Below are positions 1 through 7,738 of a stretch of 64,000 bases of DNA, piece by piece. Within the stretch, counting starts at the first letter, position 1, and each line of letters starts with the position of its first letter. The stretch is from positions 1 to 64,000 of the forward strand of contig JACQDE010000086.1 in assembly GCA_016201285.1 (NCBI GenBank), in the 5' to 3' direction. Both the position numbers and the translations under genes were made by a program. The stretch is from Acidobacteriota bacterium (GTDB lineage Bacteria > Acidobacteriota > Terriglobia > Acidiferrales > UBA7541). The notes under the pieces were generated by a model. The model did no database searches. It was not told where the DNA came from and worked only from the letters and a program-made list of their open reading frames with translations.

Positions 1-348
1 ACGCTACAAAAAGTTGCGGGGGACGATCAGGTCACCATCCAGATGACCGGCGAATCGGCCATGGGGCCGGCTTCCCCGATGCGGCCGGATGTTTTGAAAG
101 CGGTGAGCGAGATCACGAATACTCTCTGGCCCGGCGTGCCGGCGGTGCCCATCATGGTCATGGGCGCGACTGACGGGCTGTACCTCCGAGCGGCGGGTAT
201 TCCGACGTATGGAGTCCAGGGGTTTTTCATGGATCGGGATGACATCCGGTTCCATGGACGAGATGAACGGATGCGCGTGCAATCCTTTTACGAGGGTCAG
301 ACCTTCCTCTACGAATTGGTAAAAACCATGTCGAAGACCAGCCATTGA
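1..348 (+). CDS. M20-family metallopeptidase, C-terminal part (5' end outside window)
   Basis: The reading frame is open from the first base to a TGA at 346-348, so this is the last ~115 residues of a longer protein. The segment GATDGLYLRAAGIP followed by FHGRDER fits the C-terminal catalytic part of M20 zinc peptidases/deacylases, where the HG-x-x-E histidine is a metal ligand and the last helix (YEGQTFLYELV) closes the domain. These enzymes hydrolyse peptides or N-acyl amino acids; substrate cannot be judged from the tail. The next gene starts 33 bases downstream on the same strand. Confidence 0.75.
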   Translation, partial: TLQKVAGDDQVTIQMTGESAMGPASPMRPDVLKAVSEITNTLWPGVPAVPIMVMGATDGLYLRAAGIPTYGVQGFFMDRDDIRFHGRDERMRVQSFYEGQTFLYELVKTMSKTSH

Positions 349-381
349 AGCGTTATCCCGTAAAACTGACCAAGAGAGCCC

Positions 382-885
382 ATGCCTTCCTTCGCCACGC
401 CTGAAGGCACCGCGCGCTTCGCCAAACGCTTGCCGCCGGAGCGCGTCGCCGAAGGCCACTTCCGCGAGCGCAATGACCTGCTGCTTTCCTCCATCGGCAT
501 CGGCACCTACCTGGGCGAACCCAACGCCATCACCGACCAGTCCTACACCGATGCCATCGTTGCCGCCGTTTCCTCCGGCGTGAATGTCATCGACTCGGCC
601 ATCAACTACCGTTTCCAGCGCAGCGAGCGCTCTATCGGCGCCGCGCTTCTCCAAGGGCAGGTCGCGCAGAATCTCCCCCCGTTTGTCGGCAACGTGCTCG
701 GTCTCGACTCCGACGTGCTCAGCGCGCTTCAGTTTGTACGCTCGTCTCCCGGTTTTACCACGGCATTGGTTGGCATGAGCCGTCGCGAGCACGTGGAGTT
801 CGACCTGCAACTCGTCGGCATTCCACCCACGCCCTCCGAGCAATACTTGAAGCTTTTCGAGCAACGGGAATCGGACGATACTTAG
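382..885 (+). pseudogene. aldo/keto reductase with a large in-frame internal deletion
   Basis: The 167-residue frame begins like an aldo/keto reductase (residues ~36-40 SIGIGTYLG, then GVNVIDSAINYR and QRSERSIGAAL at ~80-88) and ends like the C-terminus of the same family (FTTALVGMSRREHVEFDL at ~130-147). The family is normally about 300-380 residues. The whole barrel middle, including the catalytic Lys/His segments, is absent: N-terminal SIGAAL runs directly into LLQGQVAQNLP, which belongs near the end. The frame is kept and no stop interrupts it. A functional reductase is very unlikely. It could be a deletion remnant or an assembly collapse. Confidence 0.75.
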
Positions 886-946
886 AAAAAGGTTCAACCT
901 GGCGGAGGAATTGAGCGGGGGAAATATCTCGTCGGGCCGGTGCTGT

Positions 947-2392
947 TCAGTCCTTCATGGGCGCCAGCCATTTCTCCAGAATGTCGCGGGTCTCTACTCC
1001 CGTCGCTTCCTTGAAAATCGTGGGGAGCTCGTCAATTCGGAACGCGCGCTCTTCCTTCGCGCTCCATGCCATCAGATGTTGCAGCGCATCTCGCAGTCCC
1101 TTCTTGCCTTGCGACCGTTCGCGGATGCGCGCGTCCATCTCCGCTGCCATCAGCCCGCCTCGCGAAAAAACCGTCCGCCCCGTTCGCCAATCCTCACCGT
1201 ATCGCGTGGACGCGATGTGCGAGACCTCGACGAGGGGCATCTTGCGCAAGAACGCGGGCACGTCAGCAAGAGTGCGCCGGAAGCGCAATTCGATCATTCG
1301 CTCCCGGAATTTCTGCGCTTCCGCTTCTGGCATGGCGTTGGCCAGCGCATCCATCGCCGCATACTGCGCGAAGCCCTCGCTGAACCAGATCGAGTCGAAC
1401 ACCGGCGCGAGTTCCCATTGGAACGGAAAGTATCCTTCGCCGTATGCGCGTTTCGGAATCCACGCGTGCGCGATGTGGTGCGCGAAATTGAAGCGCGTCC
1501 GCATCTGCTCCTCTGCGCTCGACTCTGCCGTCAGTCTGCGGTCCAGCCCCAGCGTAAACGTTCCGCTTCCCAGATGCTCCATGCTCAGGCCGTACTGGTG
1601 CAGCTTGGAAACGGGTTTCAGGAATTCCTGCAGGATCGTGTAATGCGCGAACGGCGCCCGTCCGAAATACCGGAACACTGCCTCCAGCGCTTCCGCGCCC
1701 AGCCGGCCGAGAATCCTGGTGTCCGTCGCGCTTTCCGAATACGTCACGAGGAACAGAGGAACGGCGCTGTCAATCTTCTCAATCGTCGTGTTCGGCCCCA
1801 TGACGATCTGCGAATCGGCCAGCGCGTAGAAATTTGCAACCTCGGCCGTCACGCTACCGCTTGCTGGCGGCACCGCCGGCGCCAGTGTGGAAAATACCGG
1901 CCAGTCGCTTGGTCCTTCCGCGCGCAGTCGGAGAGGTTCTTCCTCCTGCCCCTCGACGTAGGCGAAAACGGAATACCCCAGCAAGCCAACATATCCCGGG
2001 CGGACTTTCGACGCGTCTCCGCCGCTGAGCACCTCGCGCTCCATTCGTTCCAGGTCCACCTCATACGCCACTCGCCGCAGCTTGGCCCCCGCCTTGCCGA
2101 GAATCCACCGTGGCCCCTCTTCTCGCTTTACCGGCAGCGCCTCATTCGCCGCACCATACGCCTTCACTTCGCCGACAAACCGGTCGTACGGCTGCTCGCC
2201 GTATCCCATTGGAACTGCCCGTGGCATCACGAGCGTCTGCAGCCCCGCCAGCGGCTCCGCCATTTCGATGCTCACGCGAATTCGGCTTTCGTCCGCGCGC
2301 GAATATTGAACTCCATACGTCATGCGCCCCTGCCCGGCTGTCACAACGGGTGCGAAGAGCAGTGCAACGAAAAAAATCACTGCTCGACTCAT
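947..2392 (-). CDS. M61-like (glycyl aminopeptidase family) secreted protein lacking the catalytic Glu
   Basis: A 481-residue protein with an N-terminal signal-like stretch (residues 5-20, VIFFVALLFAPVVTAG). Residues 301-345 match the M61 gluzincin core: a histidine pair, then WIPKR, and WFSEGFAQY with the third zinc-ligand Glu (E339). In the family the zinc motif is HExxH; here it reads HHIAH (H305, H306, H309), so the general-base Glu is His. The start at 2392 was chosen because ATG overlaps the TGA of the upstream hydrolase (ATGA) and precedes the signal peptide. A frame extending to 2689 would lie inside that hydrolase gene. It may be a non-catalytic paralogue. Confidence 0.8.
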   Translation of the reverse strand: MSRAVIFFVALLFAPVVTAGQGRMTYGVQYSRADESRIRVSIEMAEPLAGLQTLVMPRAVPMGYGEQPYDRFVGEVKAYGAANEALPVKREEGPRWILGKAGAKLRRVAYEVDLERMEREVLSGGDASKVRPGYVGLLGYSVFAYVEGQEEEPLRLRAEGPSDWPVFSTLAPAVPPASGSVTAEVANFYALADSQIVMGPNTTIEKIDSAVPLFLVTYSESATDTRILGRLGAEALEAVFRYFGRAPFAHYTILQEFLKPVSKLHQYGLSMEHLGSGTFTLGLDRRLTAESSAEEQMRTRFNFAHHIAHAWIPKRAYGEGYFPFQWELAPVFDSIWFSEGFAQYAAMDALANAMPEAEAQKFRERMIELRFRRTLADVPAFLRKMPLVEVSHIASTRYGEDWRTGRTVFSRGGLMAAEMDARIRERSQGKKGLRDALQHLMAWSAKEERAFRIDELPTIFKEATGVETRDILEKWLAPMKD

Positions 2393-3060
2393 GCTGCACC
2401 CCGTGCGGATTCCAGTTCCGGATGGCGCTCGTTCATCCACTTGTTCACCGCATCCCCCACTCGGTCCAGCCTCCCCGCGAAGAAGTGGTCCGCGCCGTCC
2501 ACAATCACCAGCCGTTTGGGCCCCGGAAGCTTCTCCATCAGCTTTCGCACATTTTCCTGTGATCCAAACTGGTCCTGCCCGCCCTGCACGAAAAGTTTCG
2601 GCTTGCCGCATGTCTCCAGGAAGGACAAATCGAAATTGTCTGCGGGCAGCCCTAGCCCCACCAGCTCCGTCACGCGCTCGTCTCCGCATCCCACCCGCAG
2701 ACCCACCGACGCGCCAAAGCTGAATCCCGCGAGCAGGATCGGCGCGCCGGAAAATGTCTCCGCCAGGAAATCAATCGCCGCGCGCACGTCGTCTCGCTCG
2801 CCGCGTCCCTCGTTGTGCTGCCCCTCGCTCATCCCTGCGCCTCGGAAATTGAACCGCAGCACGGGCAGGCCAAGCCGGTGCAGCGTCTTCGCCACCTGGT
2901 ACACCACTTTGTTGTGTAGGGTCCCGCCGTACAGCGGATGGGGATGGCACACGACTGTGGCCAGCCGCGCCCTCGCACTCTCCGGCCGCGTCCACAGCGT
3001 TGCCTCCAGCCGCCCCGCCGTTCCCTTTAGAAAAAATCGCCGATGAAAGATTTCTGCCAT
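2389..3060 (-). CDS. alpha/beta hydrolase (COG2945-like)
   Basis: A 223-residue cytoplasmic serine hydrolase. It has the CHPHPLYGG segment typical of this small family (about residue 38), the nucleophile elbow GFSFG near residue 111, an acid in the GGQDQFG segment and the histidine in GADHFF near residue 193, so the triad appears complete. Physiological substrate is unknown. It overlaps the next gene, an M61-like protein, by four bases (ATGA), which suggests translational coupling. The two form a small operon read leftwards. Confidence 0.85.
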   Translation of the reverse strand: MAEIFHRRFFLKGTAGRLEATLWTRPESARARLATVVCHPHPLYGGTLHNKVVYQVAKTLHRLGLPVLRFNFRGAGMSEGQHNEGRGERDDVRAAIDFLAETFSGAPILLAGFSFGASVGLRVGCGDERVTELVGLGLPADNFDLSFLETCGKPKLFVQGGQDQFGSQENVRKLMEKLPGPKRLVIVDGADHFFAGRLDRVGDAVNKWMNERHPELESARGAA

Positions 3061-3149
3061 TCAAAAATAAGGATGGGCGTCCACCTCGGCGGACGCCCTG
3101 CTGTTCGATTCAGGCGGAGTGATCCCGCCACATTTTCTGACCGCTTGTG

Positions 3150-3800
3150 CTAATACGGCCGTGGCTCCGCCCGCGCGGTGAACCGCACGGCCACGCCACG
3201 GATCCCGTCGCGCTCCACGAACCGGATGACCTCGCCCGGTTCTTCCGCCAGCGTGCCGCTGATCAGGCCCGTCGGCTGGTACGGGATCACCACGAATACT
3301 TTCTGCCCGATGGTGTAGGCTTGCGACGAAACGAACAGCACGCCCGTCCGCGACACGTCCAGTGTCACGCTTTCCTCCATCAACATCCCGCTCCGCACCC
3401 GGACGGGCAATGTCATCCGCACGCGCTTTTTTTCACGCTTCTCCGTGCTGGTGATCGGTTTTCCCGGCGTCGCATAGACCGAGTGGTTCCACCGGTCCGC
3501 GTGTGCGCTGTGGAACTGCACCCCCACCTCGATGTCCCCGCCCGGCTGCTTGATGACCCGCACCACTGTTGCTGGGAATTCCGGTCCCTTGACCTCGGCG
3601 GTCGCGGTGTACGGCATCGTCACCCAGATGGTGCTGTTCAACTCGTACGTCTCCCGCGTCCGGAAAAGCAGGCCGTTCCGCGAGACGTCCAGCGTGGTCT
3701 TGATCTCCGTACACTCTCGCGGTGGCGGCACCTGTCGGATGCGCACCGGCATGTCCATGCGCGCTCGCTGTCGGAACCTCTGGTCTCTTCCATCCGTCAC
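3150..3800 (-). CDS. tandem PilZ-domain protein
   Basis: 216 residues with two PilZ-like halves. The first half has RFRQRARMDMPVRI then LDVSRNGLLF. The second has REKKRVRMTLPVRV then LDVSRTGVLF. These correspond to the RxxxR and (D/N)xSxxG c-di-GMP contact motifs. There is no membrane segment or extra enzymatic domain, so it is probably a stand-alone cytoplasmic c-di-GMP effector. A second, single-domain PilZ gene lies divergently about 220 bp away. Ligand binding is inferred from motif conservation only. Confidence 0.85.
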   Translation of the reverse strand: MTDGRDQRFRQRARMDMPVRIRQVPPPRECTEIKTTLDVSRNGLLFRTRETYELNSTIWVTMPYTATAEVKGPEFPATVVRVIKQPGGDIEVGVQFHSAHADRWNHSVYATPGKPITSTEKREKKRVRMTLPVRVRSGMLMEESVTLDVSRTGVLFVSSQAYTIGQKVFVVIPYQPTGLISGTLAEEPGEVIRFVERDGIRGVAVRFTARAEPRPY

Positions 3801-4021
3801 GGTCAGTTTCCTTGGCGTCGGGTCTTGCTTCCATGCTAGGTCGCGTCACGCCTCCGGTCAAGTCGTGACGGGTCGCGGCCTGGGAGCCATGGATTCGGCT
3901 TCGCCGGGCCTGCTCCCCTGCTCTCCACGGGAATGGAAAATCCTCTGGTTGCGCACTTGCGCCACGTTTGGTTCAATGCTAGTTTTGACCGACGAGTTCA
4001 ATGTCTACCCTGGGAGCGCCA

Positions 4022-4348
4022 ATGTCGACGGAGATGGAGCGGCGAGCGTCGCGCCGCTTCATGATGTCTTTGCCCGTCCAGGTTCGTTACGAAGGCACCG
4101 CGGGCCGCGTCGAGCACCGGGCTGTCACCCGCGATGTCAGTTTCCGGGGACTCTATTTCTTGGCCGATACAGGCTATCAGGCTGGGTCGCCCATCGAGTT
4201 CATCCTCACTCTGCCCAGAGAAATCACCATGGCCGGCGACGTTCATATTCGTTGCTATGCTCAAGTGGTTCGCGTCGAGGAGCACGACGCCGCCCGTGGC
4301 GTTGCCGCTCGTATTGACCGCTACGAATTCCTGCCCGGTCCCATGTAA
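4022..4348 (+). CDS. single PilZ-domain protein
   Basis: About 108 residues, nearly all one PilZ domain: ERRASRRFMMSLPVQV supplies the RxxxR motif and TRDVSFRGLYF the DxSxxG-like motif (F replaces the usual variable residue before G). The ATG at 4022 is preferred because GGGAG lies six bases upstream; an ATG at 4001 in the same frame has no clear ribosome-binding site. It is transcribed away from the tandem PilZ gene and probably is another c-di-GMP responsive adaptor. Confidence 0.8.
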   Translation: MSTEMERRASRRFMMSLPVQVRYEGTAGRVEHRAVTRDVSFRGLYFLADTGYQAGSPIEFILTLPREITMAGDVHIRCYAQVVRVEEHDAARGVAARIDRYEFLPGPM

Positions 4349-4456
4349 TCGCCCTTCGGGGAATCCTCCTCGGCTTCCGCGCGCCCCTTGCGGCTCTGAG
4401 TTTTCTTCTTCCATTCGCGGTAGAATGGTCCTTTCCTGCAAAGCATGGGAGGGCTT

Positions 4457-4684
4457 ATGCCGTCGTACGATGCCAAAGTGGCGCTCGTGGAACTGATAGA
4501 AGAGGCGGTTCTGCCTCATCCTGTCCGGCTGCGGGACATGCTCCTCCGCGCCAGGCTCGATCCCGATGCCGCCGTGGAACTGAACCGCGAATTCCAGAAC
4601 TACCTGTCGCACTTCGGCGAAACGCAGAAGATCGCCGGCAGCATCCTGGAAAAACTGGCCCACGCCGAGCTGAAAGCCTCCTGA
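4457..4684 (+). CDS. small helical protein of unknown function
   Basis: 75 residues, charged and predicted helical, no membrane segment. I do not recognise a family. The start at 4457 follows a GGAGGG ribosome-binding site; an in-frame ATG at 4445 lacks one. A TAGAAT -10-like hexamer lies at 4421-4426 but without a convincing -35. It precedes the HAD hydrolase gene by 67 bases on the same strand. Confidence 0.6.
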   Translation: MPSYDAKVALVELIEEAVLPHPVRLRDMLLRARLDPDAAVELNREFQNYLSHFGETQKIAGSILEKLAHAELKAS

Positions 4685-4751
4685 TGCTGCCCGGGACCTT
4701 GCGGCGCCGTGCAGCCTGCGAATGCCTCGCCGATGCTATGGGTCTGCTCCC

Positions 4752-5444
4752 ATGACGATGCCGCGCCAGACCATTCTCGTGGATGCCGACGACACGCTTT
4801 GGGAAAACAACATCTTCTTCGAGCAAACCATTGATGGCTTCATCTCCGCGCTCGAACCTCTCGGCTACCCGCGCGACTATGTCCGCCGTATTTTGAACGA
4901 GACCGAGCGCCGCAACATCCGGCAGCACGGCTACGGCGTCCGCAGCTTCGGCCGCTCGCTCGAGGACACATATCTGAAGCTTGCCGGCAACATGGCCCGC
5001 CGCGACACTCTCGACCAGATTGCCGAGATGGTCCGCGCGCTTGAGCGTATCCCGCCGAAAATCCTCGACGGTGTGCCCGAAACGCTCGCCTATCTGGCCG
5101 GACGCCATCGCCTGATTTTGTTTTCCAAAGGTGAGCCGGCCGAACAGGCTGGCAAAGTCGAGCGTTCCGGCCTGCAATCCTTTTTCGAGGCCATTGAAAT
5201 CGTTTCTGAAAAAACTTCCGCGGCCTATTCGCGCGCTGTTGACCAGTTCCGCATCGTGAAAGCTGCCGGTTGGATGATCGGCAATAGCCCCCGCAGTGAT
5301 ATCAATCCCGCCCTCGATGCCGGCTTGAACGCCGTCTTCATTCCGCATCCGGATACTTGGGAGTTGGAACATTCCGAAGTGCACAGTGGCATCGGCAAGC
5401 TTGTCATCGTGCAGAGCTTCCGTGATCTCCGCCAACACTTCTAG
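4752..5444 (+). CDS. HAD-superfamily hydrolase (YjjG-like)
   Basis: About 230 residues. Motif I is DADDTLW, with the nucleophile and acid/base aspartates; motif II is the SKG after RLILF; the motif III lysine lies around VSEKTS; motif IV is GNSPRSDINPA. This is the pattern of haloacid-dehalogenase phosphatases of the YjjG/phosphoglycolate phosphatase type with an alpha-helical cap. Substrate is unknown, probably a small phosphate ester or nucleotide. The ATG at 4752 puts motif I close to the N-terminus as usual; an upstream ATG at 4722 would add ten residues. Confidence 0.85.
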   Translation: MTMPRQTILVDADDTLWENNIFFEQTIDGFISALEPLGYPRDYVRRILNETERRNIRQHGYGVRSFGRSLEDTYLKLAGNMARRDTLDQIAEMVRALERIPPKILDGVPETLAYLAGRHRLILFSKGEPAEQAGKVERSGLQSFFEAIEIVSEKTSAAYSRAVDQFRIVKAAGWMIGNSPRSDINPALDAGLNAVFIPHPDTWELEHSEVHSGIGKLVIVQSFRDLRQHF

Positions 5445-5560
5445 TCCCCGCTGCACCGGTTTGTCCGCCAACCGCCCGCTTCCCATTGTGCTACTGTATC
5501 CGTTCTCGTGGGGCGACCGGCAGGCCCCCCTTCTTGTTACTGTCGGGAGTTTTTCTGCCA

Positions 5561-6694
5561 ATGGACTGGCACAAAGAATTTGCTGATTTCGGTGACGTGG
5601 CCTATCTGAACGTCTCCACGCAGGGCCCCGTGCCTCTGGCGGCTGCCCGTGCCGCTCAGGTAGCGATTGACTGGAAAAAATCGCCCCACACGATTCCGCA
5701 GGAGACCTATTTCGGCCTTCCCGACAGCATTCGCGCGCTGGTGGCCAGGCTCATCAACGCCGCGCCCGAAGAAATCGCTGTCACCACTGGCGCCAGCGGC
5801 GGCCTGCTCGCGGTGGCCCAGGCGATCGCCTGGCAGCCAGGCGATGAAATCCTCGTCGCACAGGGCGAATTCCCCGCGCACCTCGCCACCTGGATGCCGC
5901 TTGCGGAGCGCGACGCCCTCTGCGTGAAAATCGTCAAGCCTGCCGGTCGCTTCCTTTCTGCCGGCGACTTGATTGCGCAGCTCACCCCGCGCACGCGTCT
6001 TGTTTCCGTGAGTCTCGTGCGTTTCGACGACGCCAGCCTCCTCGATGCGCCGCGCCTCGCCGCCGCGTGTCGCCGCTCCGGCGCTTGCCTTCTTCTGGAC
6101 GTTTCGCAGTGTGCCGGCGCGATGCCCCTTGACGTCCACGCCCTCGGCGCTGATTTCCTCGTCTGCGCCGGCTACAAATGGCTCCTGAGTCCCTACGGCA
6201 CCGGCTTCTTCTGGGTTCGCGGCGGCCTGATGGATCAGTTGCGCGCCGGCCCGCTCTACTGGAAGGCGGTCGAGGGCGCCGCCGATTTCCATTCTCTTCC
6301 GCTCAGCGGCATGAAACCCGCGCGCGGCGCCCGCCGCTGGGATTCGCCGGAAACCGCCAGCTTTTTTAATCTCGCCGCAATGAAAGCTTCGCTGGAATTC
6401 GTGCTCCGTGTGGGTGTGGAGAACATCTGGCATCACAACGCCGCCTTGGTCCATCAGATGATCGAGCGGTTGCCGCGTGACCGCTGCATCCTGGCGAGTC
6501 CTGCGGATGCAGCCGCGCGCGGGCCTTTCGTTTGCTTCGCTGCTCGATCGGCTGGGAAAACGCAGGCGCTGTTCGATAAGCTCAAGGCGGAGAATGTGAT
6601 CGTGGCTTTGCGCGAGAATGCGATCCGTGTCGCGCCGCATCTCTACAACACGCCACGCGATATCGACCGCCTCATCTCCGTCATTTCGGTCTAA
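5561..6694 (+). CDS. aminotransferase class V (cysteine desulfurase/kynureninase-like)
   Basis: 377 residues of PLP fold-type I. Features are TTGASGGLLAV (cofactor phosphate cup), LLDVSQCAGAMPLDV with the Asp that pairs with the pyridine nitrogen, and CAGYKWLLSPYGTGF with the Schiff-base lysine. The fold is that of class V enzymes such as desulfurases and isopenicillin-N epimerase-like proteins. The specific substrate cannot be assigned. The ATG at 5561 fits the conserved N-terminus (YLNVSTQGPVP). The ketopantoate reductase gene follows after 53 bases containing a long hairpin. Confidence 0.85.
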   Translation: MDWHKEFADFGDVAYLNVSTQGPVPLAAARAAQVAIDWKKSPHTIPQETYFGLPDSIRALVARLINAAPEEIAVTTGASGGLLAVAQAIAWQPGDEILVAQGEFPAHLATWMPLAERDALCVKIVKPAGRFLSAGDLIAQLTPRTRLVSVSLVRFDDASLLDAPRLAAACRRSGACLLLDVSQCAGAMPLDVHALGADFLVCAGYKWLLSPYGTGFFWVRGGLMDQLRAGPLYWKAVEGAADFHSLPLSGMKPARGARRWDSPETASFFNLAAMKASLEFVLRVGVENIWHHNAALVHQMIERLPRDRCILASPADAAARGPFVCFAARSAGKTQALFDKLKAENVIVALRENAIRVAPHLYNTPRDIDRLISVISV

Positions 6695-6695
6695 G

Positions 6696-6734
6696 GAGGA
6701 CAGGCTTCCGAGGCGTCGGGACCGGCCTGTCCTC
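6696..6734. repeat. intercistronic hairpin
   Basis: A perfect 10-bp inverted repeat, GAGGACAGGC at 6696-6705 and its complement at 6725-6734, with a further CCGA/TCGG stem (6708-6711/6716-6719) inside the loop. It fills the gap between the aminotransferase and panE-like genes. There is no T-run, so it looks more like an intercistronic or REP-type element than a terminator. The core GGACAGGC recurs near 44609 and 59797. Confidence 0.6.
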
Positions 6735-6747
6735 AGAAAAGGGAACA

Positions 6748-7677
6748 ATGCCTGATCCATCCAATTCCTGGCCCCGCGTTACCGTCCTCGGCGCCGGCGC
6801 CGTCGGCTGCTATTTCGGCGGGATGCTCGCTCGCGCCGGCGCTTCGGTCACTCTCATCGGCCGCCCGGAGCACGTCGATGCCATCAACCGCGATGGCCTC
6901 TTCATGGACAGCATTCATTTCCAGGAGCGCGTCACCGTTGCCGCTGCCACCGGCCCCGCCGCCGCGCGCGACGCCGAAATCGTGTTGTTCTGCGTGAAGA
7001 CTCTGAACATCGACGATTCCGCGCGCAGCCTCGTGGCCCATCTCTCGCCCGGCGCCATTGTCGTCAGCCTCCAGAATGGCGTGGACAACATCGAGCGCAT
7101 CCGAGCCGCCTCTAGTATCTCGGCGCTTCCCAGCGTCGTCTATGTGGCCGCCGCCATGTCCGGGCCCGGACGCATCAAGCATTCCGGACGCGGCGATCTC
7201 GTCCTCGGCCGCTCGCTGCGGAATGATGCCGCGCAGCGCGTCGCCGAATGTTTCACGCGGGCCGGCGTGCCCTGTCGCATCTCGGAAAATATTGACGGCG
7301 ATCTCTGGGCCAAGCTCGTCTGGAATTGTGCCGGAAATGCGATCACCGCGCTTGGCCGCGCCAGCTACGGACAAGTTGCGCGCAATGAATTAGCCTTGCA
7401 GGTCTTTCTGGAGGCGGCGAGCGAAACCATGTCCGTTGCTCGCGCCGCGGGCATCACTCTTCCGCCGGTGGATCTCGCCAATGCAAGCGTTAAACTCGCG
7501 CGCGATCTCGGCAACGCCACGTCCTCCACCGCCCAGGATATCCAGCGCGGCAAGCGCACTGAGATTGACTCCCTCAACGGCTACGTCGTCCGCCGCGGCG
7601 CCGAACTCGGCATCCCCACACCCGTCAACTCCACACTCACCGCCCTCGTCAAGTTATTGGAGGATTCTTCACGCTAG
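6748..7677 (+). CDS. panE: 2-dehydropantoate 2-reductase
   Basis: 309 residues. The N-terminal Rossmann motif is LGAGAVGCYFGG, followed by the family's LFCVKTLNIDD segment and QNGVDN. The C-terminal helical domain has KLVWNCAGNAITALG with the catalytic lysine, and EIDSLNGYVVRRG near the end. It would reduce ketopantoate to pantoate with NADPH in pantothenate/CoA synthesis. ApbA/PanE paralogues of other specificity exist, so the exact substrate is inferred from family resemblance. Confidence 0.88.
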   Translation: MPDPSNSWPRVTVLGAGAVGCYFGGMLARAGASVTLIGRPEHVDAINRDGLFMDSIHFQERVTVAAATGPAAARDAEIVLFCVKTLNIDDSARSLVAHLSPGAIVVSLQNGVDNIERIRAASSISALPSVVYVAAAMSGPGRIKHSGRGDLVLGRSLRNDAAQRVAECFTRAGVPCRISENIDGDLWAKLVWNCAGNAITALGRASYGQVARNELALQVFLEAASETMSVARAAGITLPPVDLANASVKLARDLGNATSSTAQDIQRGKRTEIDSLNGYVVRRGAELGIPTPVNSTLTALVKLLEDSSR

Positions 7678-7738
7678 CACAGGTCGGCTGCTTCAGGCGT
7701 CTTCCTGGCCACACGGCACTGGCCACTATCTGCTGCTC

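Noticed and set aside
911-3046. A 711-codon plus-strand frame
   Set aside because: It is antisense to the hydrolase and M61-like genes; its Arg/Ser/Pro-rich translation has no domain and is a GC-bias shadow.
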